The notes below the pieces were generated by a model. That model was not told the DNA's origin and did not search any database. It worked only from the letters and a program-made list of their open reading frames with translations. Below are positions 6,836-14,051 of a DNA stretch of 64,000 nt, piece by piece. Origin of the DNA: Streptomyces sp. WMMC500 (GTDB taxonomy: Bacteria; Actinomycetota; Actinomycetes; Streptomycetales; Streptomycetaceae); NCBI RefSeq assembly GCF_027497195.1, contig NZ_CP114905.1:5653001-5717000 (forward strand), written 5' to 3'. Numbering within the stretch: the stretch's first letter is position 1; each line of letters begins with the position of its first letter. The position numbers and the translations under genes were made by a program.

Positions 6836-7816
6836 ACGGTTTCTCAACGTCATTCATTTCCATGTGTTGTTGAGGGTGAGGGCGGCCTGGGCGATGTGTC
6901 CGATGCGGCTTGGGCTGAGGGTGACGTGCTGGAGGGCACGCCAGCGTTGTTTGAGTTCGGCGGCGGCGCGTTCGCCCAGGGCGCGGATGCCGCGCAGGAG
7001 CCGGTTGTGGGCGCGGGTGTCGGTGGCGAGCGGGGAGGTGATGTCGGGGTGGGGGCGGAAGGGGGTGTGCACGCCGATGCCGGCGCCGGTGTAGCCGACG
7101 TCGGCCAGGGTGGGCACGCCGTCGCGGGCCGCCGGGTAGAGGGCCGGCAGGGCATGGATCCGGGCGGCACGCAGGTCGTGGACCGAGCCGGGCTCGACGT
7201 CGGAGACCCACAGCGGGGTGCCGTCCGGGGCGGCGAGGAACTGGACGTTCCCGGCGAAGTGTTTCGCTTTGCCGGAGTACCACAGGTCGTTGCCGTTCTC
7301 GGTGGTGCCGGCGACCCGGTCACAGGAGATCAGGGTGCCGTCCAGGACCACATGGCTCATGCCCTGCATGCGGCAGCGGGCAAGGACGTCGTGGAGGTCG
7401 GGCGCGCGTTCGGCCAGGACATCGATGGCTTCGTGAAGGTAGCGGTAGCCGGTGGCCTGGGAGATGCCGGCGTCGCGGGCCAGGCAGTGCACGCAGCCGG
7501 CCTCGCGGAACCAGCGCAGTACGAACACGGCCTGGCGGAACGGGCCCAGTGCACGTGAGCCCTTCGGGGTGCCGATCTGGCGGCGGTGGGCGGCCAGTAA
7601 GCGGGCGGTGTACTCGACCACGTGGCGCGGGACGTCGAGCATGGCAGCATAGGGGACCAACGTGAAGCCTCTGGTGACGTGGACGATCTTGTGGTGAGAA
7701 CCGTCCTACCAGGGGCTTCACGTCCGTCTGCACTCGGGGGCACCACTGTCCGGCCTGACCCAAGGGCGCACCCCACATCAACCCGCTTCACGAAAACCAA
7801 CTCGCTGAGAAAACGT
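6836..7816. mobile_element. 981-bp IS5-like insertion sequence inside the toxin gene
   Basis: The ends form an imperfect 14-base inverted repeat: ACGGTTTCTCAACG at the left and the complement of CGCTGAGAAAACGT at the right, with 12 of 14 matching. CAATG is duplicated on both sides. The single transposase gene on the minus strand fills most of the element. The open frame, good ends and perfect duplication indicate a fairly recent insertion. A 5-bp duplication is unusual for classic IS5 subgroups, so the subgroup is unsettled. Confidence 0.8.
6854..7660 (-). CDS. IS5-family transposase (HTH_Tnp_4 / DDE_Tnp_4)
   Basis: The intact 268-residue transposase starts at 7660 and stops 18 bases from the IS left end. 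Residues about 45-90 form a helix-turn-helix (VFVLRWFREAGCVHCLARD, then QATGYRYLHEAID). The catalytic part follows: SHVVLDGTLISCDRV with the first Asp, YSGKAKHFAGNVQ, and VPTLADVGYTGAG with the second Asp, matching the DDE_Tnp_4 pattern. The C-terminal RIGHIAQAALTLNN is common to this group. It moves the element by cut-and-paste. No frameshift is needed, so the IS may still be mobile. Confidence 0.88.
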   Translation of the reverse strand: MVPYAAMLDVPRHVVEYTARLLAAHRRQIGTPKGSRALGPFRQAVFVLRWFREAGCVHCLARDAGISQATGYRYLHEAIDVLAERAPDLHDVLARCRMQGMSHVVLDGTLISCDRVAGTTENGNDLWYSGKAKHFAGNVQFLAAPDGTPLWVSDVEPGSVHDLRAARIHALPALYPAARDGVPTLADVGYTGAGIGVHTPFRPHPDITSPLATDTRAHNRLLRGIRALGERAAAELKQRWRALQHVTLSPSRIGHIAQAALTLNNTWK

Positions 7817-7821
7817 CAATG
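7817..7821. repeat. Right target-site duplication CAATG of the IS
   Basis: Second copy of the 5-bp duplication, directly after the right inverted repeat (ending CGT at 7816). The toxin sequence resumes in frame from 7822. Confidence 0.75.
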
Positions 7822-8026
7822 CCGCAAATGGGGACTCGATGAGAGTGATGCCTGGTACGAGGACGTATGGCGAGTCGTGCCTCATGGAACAGCGACTCTC
7901 CGAGCGGTACGGTACGTACATCGGCCGCGACGGTAGCAACTATCGTGGCAATCGCCAGAATCCGCTTGATGGAAGCAAGCTGGCGGAGTACGAGGGCTAC
8001 GAAGCCAAGAAGCTTGGAGGATGCTA

Positions 8027-8884
8027 GTGGGTGACGTCGAGGCTTTGGCTCCCAAACTTGCTGCACTCGCGACCGAGTTCGAAGAGCAAGTCGGCAAGAG
8101 GCCGTCCCTTGGAGAACTTCTGGAACTCCTCGGATGGGCATCCCATGGAGTTTATCCGGTGCCGCTCGCTTTCAACGTGAAATTGAAAGGGGGCAAGCGT
8201 TACTCAAGTCTGGGCCGTTCGCTTGTGGGTGAGCTGAATGACTCAATCTTTGTTGACGCGGCTTCATTTCTGTCCGCCATGGCGAAAGGGGCAAGTGGTC
8301 GGCTTCTGCCGACGTCGGAACTGGCCTCCTCTCTGGTGCTGACTCTTAAGGATTCCAGGATTTCCCTGGAGGATGTTGCCCGCGAAGAGGTTGCGGAGCT
8401 GACTGTTCACACTGCAAAGAAACCCACTAAACCTAGGATCGGCGACGTCCTGGCCATTCCTGCTAGTGGTGGCGGGTATCGTATTGCTTCGGTCGTAGCG
8501 CGAAATCGCTTTGGTACTGCACTTGGATTCATCCGTGGGAGATTTGACGTTCCGAGACCCGCAAGCGGGGAACGTTTGGTGGTGCACCAATTCCCCATCT
8601 ATACGGATGATCGGCTTGTCGCGACTGGAGCCTGGAGGGTTGTTGGTCACGACGAGAACCTGCTGTCCCTATTTCCTGCGGAACCGGAGATCTATCACGC
8701 GCCGGACTTGCAGTGGCCCGGCATCGACCTCGGTAAATTTGGTGCTGCCGAAAAAGCGGCTGGGGAGATCCGTCTCATCGAAATCGATGAGGCTCGCGCA
8801 GTGGGCCTTCTTGATGGCACTTACCGGCAGTCTTACCTCGGCGAGCTCCTGGAGCAATTCATGGAGAGTTCGCTCGATTACTAA
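8027..8884 (+). CDS. Immunity protein for the disrupted toxin (Imm26-like domain)
   Basis: The GTG at 8027 overlaps the toxin stop (TAGTG) and lies six bases after GGAGG; an ATG at 8021 is also in frame but abuts that site. The 285-residue product has an N-terminal region (residues 1-130) that I do not recognise. Its C-terminal domain opens with RIGDVLAIPASGGGYRIASV and includes YTDDRLVATGAWRVVG, matching the Imm26 pattern (GDVFAIP... then gr/af, later I/Y-T-D). Immunity proteins bind and block the nuclease tip encoded just upstream. The gene is intact although the toxin is broken. Its codon use is less GC-rich than that of neighbours, which indicates transfer. The family assignment is moderate; the immunity role is inferred mainly from position. 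Confidence 0.7.
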   Translation: MGDVEALAPKLAALATEFEEQVGKRPSLGELLELLGWASHGVYPVPLAFNVKLKGGKRYSSLGRSLVGELNDSIFVDAASFLSAMAKGASGRLLPTSELASSLVLTLKDSRISLEDVAREEVAELTVHTAKKPTKPRIGDVLAIPASGGGYRIASVVARNRFGTALGFIRGRFDVPRPASGERLVVHQFPIYTDDRLVATGAWRVVGHDENLLSLFPAEPEIYHAPDLQWPGIDLGKFGAAEKAAGEIRLIEIDEARAVGLLDGTYRQSYLGELLEQFMESSLDY

Positions 8885-8910
8885 GCTGAGCTCTCCAAAT
8901 GCCCTGGAGC

Positions 8911-8933
8911 GCTCACCATCACAATTGGTGAGC
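8911..8933. terminator. Hairpin after the immunity gene
   Basis: GCTCACCA (8911-8918) and TGGTGAGC (8926-8933) form an 8-base perfect stem with a 7-base loop, 27 bases after the immunity stop. A terminator for the toxin-immunity transcript is likely. Confidence 0.6.
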
Positions 8934-8999
8934 GGCGTTGATGGGTGAGATGGAATGAACTGCTGGTCGCCAACGCAGGACCCAGCTGTCAGACAGAGC

Positions 9000-9032
9000 A
9001 AGGGCCTCGCCGAATGTCACGGCGAGGCCCTT
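9000..9032. terminator. Strong bidirectional terminator between immunity gene and integrase remnant
   Basis: Thirteen-base perfect arms (9000-9012 and 9020-9032, starting AAGGGCCTCGCCG) around the loop AATGTCA. On the minus strand the right-hand arm is followed by a T-rich stretch, so it would serve the integrase transcript; on the plus strand it backs up the immunity terminator. Confidence 0.8.
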
Positions 9033-9113
9033 CTGGCATGCTCTGACGGCAACGGTGACGGCAACGTCAGCGGACGATTGCTGTGGCGGGTGGGTCGTCC
9101 GGGTCGCATCCTG

Positions 9114-9665
9114 GCCGCCGAGGGCGTGATCGATGGCGTCACGCTGGAGTCGGAGTCGTACGTGGGCGTAGAAGCCGATGTGAGCGTGGCCGAGGAGTTC
9201 CTTGATCACGACGAGGTCGACCCCCTGCCCCAGGAGCGAGGTGGCGGAGGTCGTAGAAGCAGACGTGGCGAAGGGCGGCCTTGCGGAGGAGCGCGGTAAA
9301 GGTACGGGTGAGGTTGGTCGGGTCGATCGATCTGCCCCTGCGCAGTGGTGAAGGTGTGCCTGCTGGGCTGCCACTTGGCGCTTGCTGCCTCGCGTTTGTG
9401 CCGCTGCCGGTCGGGATGGCGCTTCAACGGCGTGCCGCGGCAGGCGAGGAGAGCGATGCGGCGCTCAGCGGCCTGTGTCTTGGTGGGCAGTGTGGTCAGC
9501 CGCCTCCGCTGGTGCGCTGCAGGTTCGGCGGATTGAGGCGGTTTCCGGTCCAAGGTCGTGGTCTTCCCAGCGGAGGCCGAGCAGTTCGAATTGTGGAGTC
9601 CAGTACGGAGAGCGAGTTCGAAGAGCGCATGCAGCCGATGTCCGCGCGGCGGTGGACTGCCTCAT
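9114..9665 (-). pseudogene. Tyrosine-recombinase integrase remnant of the AICE, frameshifted
   Basis: Integrase-like pieces lie on the minus strand in different frames. Around 9560-9640 one frame reads FELLGLRWEDHDLGPETASI, followed after a shift by RLTTLPTKTQAAERRIALL (9395-9500). A third frame reads TSLLGQGVDLVVIKELLGHAHI then FYAHVRLRLQRDAIDHALGG, ending at 9114. These match the catalytic domain of phage-type integrases: the L-R-W-E-D motif with the first Arg, T-K-T, and L-L-G-H with its His. The N-terminal half and the R-H-D box are missing or scrambled. The element therefore probably cannot excise itself. It ends beside tRNA-Arg, as expected for an AICE int gene. Confidence 0.75.
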
Positions 9666-9713
9666 CGGCGACGAGTTGAAGGCGTGTGGTTCGCCTCTGA
9701 AGCTGGTTCCCTC

Positions 9714-9733
9714 GCAGGGTTCGAACCTGCGAC
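9714..9733. repeat. att-like copy of the tRNA-Arg T-arm
   Basis: Twenty bases (GCAGG, G, then TTCGAACCTGCGAC) match tRNA-Arg bases 9909-9928 with one mismatch. It lies between the integrase remnant and the tRNA, so it may be part of the attachment site or a remnant of an earlier integration. The T-arm is conserved among tRNAs, so chance or a different tRNA source is possible. Confidence 0.4.
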
Positions 9734-9900
9734 CGGGCCTGGGCTGGTGCTGGGTTGTTGCGTAGGCCCCTGACCTTGGTGTTCGCCGCCTACCTCAAAG
9801 ACGGGATGCGGCCGCGGGGGCCTCACCAACGTGCGCCGCAGCAGTGGCAGCCGAGTGTGCGGAGCCGCGCTGACCTGCGGGTTCATGCGGCGCAGGCTGG

Positions 9901-9973
9901 TGCCCCCGGCAGGATTCGAACCTGCGACACCCGCTTTAGGAGAGCGGTGCTCTATCCCCTGAGCTACGGAGGC
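9901..9973 (-). tRNA. tRNA-Arg (anticodon CCU)
   Basis: Seventy-three bases on the minus strand fold as a cloverleaf. Acceptor GCCTCCG pairs with CGGGGGC (one G-T pair), with discriminator A. The anticodon stem CCGCT/AGCGG encloses the loop CTCCTAA with anticodon CCT, and the T-arm contains GGTTCGAATCC. CCA is not encoded. The 3' end faces the element remnant, which is the normal integration end for AICEs. It decodes AGG. Confidence 0.93.
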
Positions 9974-9980
9974 GGGGAGG

Positions 9981-10035
9981 CGCGGTGGGCCGGGTCGAGG
10001 GTCCGGGGCGCCCCGGACAGTCTAGCGGGTGGGCC
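9981..10035. repeat. Direct repeat, copy A (tRNA-Arg upstream flank)
   Basis: About 55 bases upstream of the tRNA are repeated with a few differences at 18111-18166, in the same orientation. Shared text includes CGAGGGTCCGGGG, then GGACAGT and AGCGGG. Copy A contains a perfect palindrome, TCCGGGGCGCCCCGGA. See the finding on the island between the copies. Confidence 0.6.
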
Positions 10036-10273
10036 ACGGGGCACGTGGGCGGCTCTGGCCCTCGGCAGTGTGCGCCGCTGGGCTTCTGCCGAGTGCCGGG
10101 TCTGGGCGATTCTGCGTGAGTCGTCCAGACCCGGCAACTCAGGCGCTCGGGTGCCTCGGCGGTGTCGTCGAAGCCGGCAACGGAGATATCGGAGATCAGG
10201 GGGCAAGGTCCGTGAGCACCACGGGCGAGCGTTGTGGAGGAATGGGGTACCTCGTGCAACCGTTGCCCCCGAT
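10036..10273. other. Gap between the tRNA flank and the quinone oxidoreductase
   Basis: No RNA gene, family-like frame or clear promoter was recognised. A weak AGCACC-type stretch precedes the ATG at 10274. The promoter of the oxidoreductase must lie here. Confidence 0.3.
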
Positions 10274-11227
10274 ATGAGCGAGACAGTCGCAGTAGTGGCG
10301 GGCGCATACGGCGGCCCTGAGGTCCTGTCGGTGATCGACGTCGCCGTCCCGGAGCCGAAGCCGAACCAGGTGCGCATCACGGTCCGCGCGGCCGGCGTCA
10401 ATCCCTTCGACTACAAGTCGTACAGCGGTGCCTTCGGTGCCGATCCGGAGAGACTGCCGCTGCGGCTCGGTGTCGAAGCTGCGGGTGTGGTGACAGCGGT
10501 CGGTGCCGACGCGGTCGGCCCCGCAGGTCCGATTGCAGTGGGTGACGAAGTGATCACCTATCACGCCCCGGGCGCGTACGCCACCGAACTCGTCGTACCG
10601 GCTTCGTCCGTGGTGCCGAAGCCCGTCGCTCTGTCATGGGAGCAGGCGGCCGGGCTGTTGGCCGCCGGTGTCACCGCCGTACATGCTCTCGAAGCGATCG
10701 GCGTGGACAAGGGCGACACGGTGCTGATCCACGGTGCCGCGGGAGGCGTCGGCCTCGTGGCCGTGCAGCTTGCGGTGGCACGCGGCGTCGCTGTGGTGGC
10801 CACCGCAAGCCAGGCCAAGCACGACCTGCTGCGCGAGCTGGGAGCGACCCCGGTCGCGTACGGGCCGGGACTGGCGGACAGGGTACGCGCGGTGGCGCCG
10901 GAGGGCGTGCACGCGGCCGCCGACCTCGTGGGCACCGACGAGGCGGTGGACGTCTCCGTGGAGCTCGTACCGGACCGCTTGCGCATCGCCACCATCGCGG
11001 GCCACGAGCGCGGGGGTCGCGCTGGAATCAGACTCCTGGGTGGCGTGCCGGGTGCAGATCCCGGCACCGAGATCCGGGAAGCCGCCCGCCTGCAGCTCAC
11101 GGAAGCCGCGGCAGCCGGTCGACTGCGCATCGTGGTCTCGGACGCCTACCCTCTGCGTGAGGCCGCCGCTGCCCACCGCGAGATCATGTCCGGCCACGCC
11201 ACGGGAAAGATCGTCCTGGTTCCGTAA
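10274..11227 (+). CDS. NADP-dependent quinone oxidoreductase (zinc-free MDR family)
   Basis: The 317-residue product is a medium-chain dehydrogenase/reductase of the zeta-crystallin type, which reduces quinones or enals with NADPH. The N-terminal GroES-like domain contains VRITVRAAGVNPFDYKSYSG. The Rossmann domain has the motif VLIHGAAGGVGLVAVQLA (about residues 152-170), then TASQAKHDLLRELGA. Zinc-site Cys/His residues are absent, as expected for this group. It starts at an ATG at 10274. It converges with the HxlR gene and is the first gene of the redox island. Members are often induced by electrophiles or antibiotic stress; the substrate is not predictable here. Confidence 0.88.
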   Translation: MSETVAVVAGAYGGPEVLSVIDVAVPEPKPNQVRITVRAAGVNPFDYKSYSGAFGADPERLPLRLGVEAAGVVTAVGADAVGPAGPIAVGDEVITYHAPGAYATELVVPASSVVPKPVALSWEQAAGLLAAGVTAVHALEAIGVDKGDTVLIHGAAGGVGLVAVQLAVARGVAVVATASQAKHDLLRELGATPVAYGPGLADRVRAVAPEGVHAAADLVGTDEAVDVSVELVPDRLRIATIAGHERGGRAGIRLLGGVPGADPGTEIREAARLQLTEAAAAGRLRIVVSDAYPLREAAAAHREIMSGHATGKIVLVP

Positions 11228-11283
11228 CCCGTCCCCTGTCCACACCGCACAGACACCTGCCTGGCTGGTCGTCGACACGGACC

Positions 11284-11685
11284 TCAGCCGGAGGAATCGA
11301 CGTCCACCTCGTTCTTGACGCTCCATTCGACAAGTGGGTTCAGCACACGCATCAGGCCGGCGCCGCGATCGGTGGGCCGGTACGTGATCTGGACCGGCGT
11401 CGTCGGCACCACGATCCGCTCGATCAGTTGGTGGCCCTCGAGCTCACGCAACCGCTGGGACAGCAGGTGGTTCGAGATCCCGGGGATCCGCGCTCGGTAG
11501 TCGACGAATCGGCGGGCGCCCTGCATCGCCGCCATGAGCACCGCGGCGGTCCACTTCTTGCCCACGATCTCGACCGAGCACTGGAAGCTGCGGCACACCT
11601 CGTCGTCGATGTGCTCGTAGCCGGCTTCCGGGCGGCTCTGGTCCGGGGGAGCGGAGGACTCGTCGGGCTGTCGAAAGCTGGTCAT
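11284..11685 (-). CDS. HxlR-family transcriptional regulator
   Basis: From an ATG at 11685 the gene encodes 133 residues. The HxlR core is clear: CSVEIVGKKWTAAVLMAAM, then FVDYRARIPGISNHLLSQRL (recognition helix) and ITYRPTDRGAGLMRVLNPL. Two Cys residues (VCRSFQCSVE) near the start could sense oxidants or electrophiles, as in several HxlR/DUF24 proteins; this is inferred. It diverges from the fused flavoenzyme gene with 119 bases between them and probably controls it. A longer frame to 11799 would run through that promoter and is rejected. Confidence 0.88.
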   Translation of the reverse strand: MTSFRQPDESSAPPDQSRPEAGYEHIDDEVCRSFQCSVEIVGKKWTAAVLMAAMQGARRFVDYRARIPGISNHLLSQRLRELEGHQLIERIVVPTTPVQITYRPTDRGAGLMRVLNPLVEWSVKNEVDVDSSG

Positions 11686-11706
11686 GTGGTCATGATACTG
11701 AAGTGC

Positions 11707-11721
11707 GTCATCTTTGATGAC
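11707..11721. promoter_or_regulatory. Dyad operator between HxlR and flavoenzyme genes
   Basis: GTCATC (11707-11712), TTT, GATGAC (11716-11721) is a perfect dyad in the divergent promoter. Further GTCATG copies occur on either side (near 11687 and 11725). It is a likely binding site for the HxlR regulator, by position. Confidence 0.5.
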
Positions 11722-11804
11722 CTGGTCATGTCCCCATTGGCGCCCATGGTCATCACCGTGCAGCCTGGGGCCATGACCACACACTCGGCCCCTCACCACG
11801 CGCG

Positions 11805-14051
11805 ATGAACTACGGACATGCGCTGAGGTTCGGGCTGCGCCTGCCTACTGACGCCGGCCGCGGACCCGGCCGGTTGATCGAAGTGGCGGGCCTGGCCGAG
11901 CAGGGGGGACTGGACCTGCTGGTCATCCCGGCCGGAACCGCGGGCGCCGACCTCGAACCGTCGACCGTGTCGTCCTGGATCGCCGGGGCGACGGTCTCGC
12001 TCGGACTGACGGTGGAGGCACACCCCGCCGCCGTCCATCCGGCGATGCTCGCGCGAGCCGTCGCAAGCCTGGACCGGCTCACCGAGGGCAGGGTCGAACT
12101 GGCTCTCCACGCGGACCCGTCAGCGGCCGGATCCGGGACAGTCGGGTCGATCGCGGCACTTGGCGAAGCGATCGGCGTCGTCCGTGAGCTGTGGAACGTC
12201 CTCGACCGCGGCCTCGGCCGATTCACCGGCCGCTTCTTCCGTCTTGCGGGAGCGGAGAAAGCCGCACCCGCGCACGACGTGCCGATCACGGTGGACGGCC
12301 AGGGCGGAGACGTGTTTCTGCTGGTCGGACGGCAGGCTGACGAATGGTCGGCAGTCGGCTTCGACGTCGCCGCCCTGGCGCTTGGCAACCGTGCGGTTGA
12401 CGAGGCGGCGCGAGGGGCGGGTCGCGATCCACGCGAGATCCGCAGGCGGGTCACGATCCGCGGTGGTTTCGGCGAGCGGACAGGCAGCTTCACCGGAATG
12501 GCTGCGGACTGGGTGAGCGATCTGCTGCCACTCGTCGTCGAACACGGGGTGGGCACCATCGTGCTCGACACCGACGAGCGAGACGTCGTGGCCGGGTTCG
12601 CGAGCGAGGTCGCACCCGCCCTGCGGGCGGCCGTGGACGCAGCGCTTCCACGAGGCTGGTCGAGCACACGGGTCCGGCGGTCCGCAGCGGTTGCCAGGCG
12701 TCGGCCGGGGATCGACTACGAGGGCGTTCCGTCGGGGATGGCCGAGGTCGTTGAGCCGGGCGATATCGCCTACGCCCGGCTGCGGTCCGGGTACTTGCGT
12801 GGTGGTGCGCCCGGGATCATCTTGCGGGCCTCGACGAACGAGCAGGTGACACAGGCGCTCGCGTACGCCCGCCGGCACCCCGGCGTGCCCCTGTCCCGCC
12901 GAAGCGCCGGGCACGGGGTCTCCGGACGCTCCACCAATGACGGCGGGATCGTCATCGACGTGTCGCTGATGAACGCGATCGAGGTGCTCGACGAGAGGAC
13001 ACGCCGGGTGCGCATCGGGCCGGGTGCGCGCTGGGCCGAGGTGGCGACCGCACTGGAGCCCTACGGCTGGGCGTTGAGCTCGGGCGACTATGGGGGTGTG
13101 GGAGTGGGCGGCCTCGCTACGGCGGGGGGCATCGGGTACCTCACGCGCGGGCACGGCCTGACGATCGATCGCCTGCGGGCCGCGGAGATGGTGCTCGCGG
13201 ACGGCTCGGTCGTCCGGGCCAGTGATGCGGAGAACTCTGATCTGTTCTGGGCCGTACGGGGGGCGGGCGCGAACTTCGGGATCGTCACCGCCTTCGAGTT
13301 CGAGGCCGACGACATCGGTGCGGTCGCTTTCGCCCAGCTCACCCAGGACGCGAGCGACCTCGAACGCTACCTCGTCGAGTGGGGCCGGGTGGTCGCGGAC
13401 TCACCGCGGGACCTCACCGGGTTCCTGATCGTGCCGCCTCCGCGGGGTGGGCGACCGGCAGTGGCGCTCAGCCGCACCATGGTCGACGCCGCGGACCGGG
13501 AGACCGTGCTCGCCCGGCTGGAGCCCCTGGCCGCGATCTCTCCGATGTACGCCCAGGACGTCGTCGTCACGTCCTACGCGTCCGTGATGAACAACGCGAG
13601 CGACGACGAACCGGTCTCCCACGGTGAACCGGTCTCACGCAGCGGCCTGCTCCGGCACGTGACCCCGCAGTTCGCCGCGGCGGCCGCCCGCGTGATCCGC
13701 AGCGGCGCGATCGGATGGTTCCAGCTCCGCTCGGTCGGCGGCGCCGTCGCCGATGTTCCCGCTGACGCCACCGCCTACGCCCACCGCGACGCGAACTTCT
13801 CGCTCGTGGTGATGGGCGGTACGGACGAGGCGGTCGACAAGGCATGGGCCCGGCTGAGGCCCTACCTCCATGGCCTGTACCTCAGCTTCGAGTCCGGTCT
13901 CCGGCCCGAGCGCCTCGCCGAGGCATGGCCCCCACGGACTCTGGCGCGTCTGCGTGAGCTCAAGACCGTCTACGACCCGGAAGGTGTGTTCAGCGACAAC
14001 TTCGCTCTCACGCCCCCGCGAACCACCCCGCAGGAGGCAACCCATGACTGA
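11805..14051 (+). CDS. Fused luciferase-like monooxygenase and FAD-linked oxidase
   Basis: The 748-residue protein joins two flavoenzymes. Residues about 1-285 are a luciferase-like TIM barrel (LTVEAHPAAVHPAMLARAVASLDRLTEGR). Residues about 300-748 are a PCMH-type FAD oxidase: ARLRSGYLRGGAPGIILRAS, the RRSAGHGVSGRS loop, then YGGVGVGGLATAGGIGYLT, and a C-terminal VYDPEGVFSDNF (BBE type). The His of the RSAGH motif can hold 8-alpha-linked FAD. The Cys of bicovalent members (G-x-C) appears to be replaced (SSGDYGG). The gene overlaps the next luciferase-like gene by eight bases, and that gene is similar to the N-terminal half. The substrate is unknown. No frame break separates the halves, so this is a true fusion. 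Confidence 0.88.
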   Translation: MNYGHALRFGLRLPTDAGRGPGRLIEVAGLAEQGGLDLLVIPAGTAGADLEPSTVSSWIAGATVSLGLTVEAHPAAVHPAMLARAVASLDRLTEGRVELALHADPSAAGSGTVGSIAALGEAIGVVRELWNVLDRGLGRFTGRFFRLAGAEKAAPAHDVPITVDGQGGDVFLLVGRQADEWSAVGFDVAALALGNRAVDEAARGAGRDPREIRRRVTIRGGFGERTGSFTGMAADWVSDLLPLVVEHGVGTIVLDTDERDVVAGFASEVAPALRAAVDAALPRGWSSTRVRRSAAVARRRPGIDYEGVPSGMAEVVEPGDIAYARLRSGYLRGGAPGIILRASTNEQVTQALAYARRHPGVPLSRRSAGHGVSGRSTNDGGIVIDVSLMNAIEVLDERTRRVRIGPGARWAEVATALEPYGWALSSGDYGGVGVGGLATAGGIGYLTRGHGLTIDRLRAAEMVLADGSVVRASDAENSDLFWAVRGAGANFGIVTAFEFEADDIGAVAFAQLTQDASDLERYLVEWGRVVADSPRDLTGFLIVPPPRGGRPAVALSRTMVDAADRETVLARLEPLAAISPMYAQDVVVTSYASVMNNASDDEPVSHGEPVSRSGLLRHVTPQFAAAAARVIRSGAIGWFQLRSVGGAVADVPADATAYAHRDANFSLVVMGGTDEAVDKAWARLRPYLHGLYLSFESGLRPERLAEAWPPRTLARLRELKTVYDPEGVFSDNFALTPPRTTPQEATHD

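Larger units (their letters stand above)
6625..8027 (+). pseudogene. Polymorphic-toxin C-terminal tip (probable GIY-YIG/URI nuclease) split by an IS
   Basis: Frame 6625-6835 reads HTYYVLAGATPVLVHNSGG, the linker that ends the pretoxin/HINT part of actinobacterial polymorphic toxins, and then a toxin domain (NYVLVDRGGNVYYSG). An IS occupies 6836-7816. Reading resumes at 7822 and ends at a TAG at 8025-8027. Removing the IS with one copy of the 5-bp duplication restores one frame, giving a domain with YVLVD, RHGNNNNRFN, RTYGESCLMEQRL and RYGTYIGR. This order resembles toxin GIY-YIG/URI nucleases, where the Glu after the TYGE helix is catalytic; the fold is inferred. A stop codon (TAG, 6622-6624) directly precedes the fragment, so the core toxin is missing. 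The stop overlaps the immunity start. Confidence 0.75.

Noticed and set aside
6164..7558. A 464-codon plus-strand frame over the Nudix gene and IS
   Set aside because: The Nudix motif and the DDE transposase lie in other frames; this is chance openness of GC-rich DNA.
9714..9733. A second tRNA gene near 9.7 kb
   Set aside because: Only the T-arm matches; no acceptor or anticodon stem can be formed from the flanks.
11686..11799. N-terminal extension of the HxlR gene
   Set aside because: It would pass through the divergent promoter and its dyad; the family starts near the ATG at 11685.
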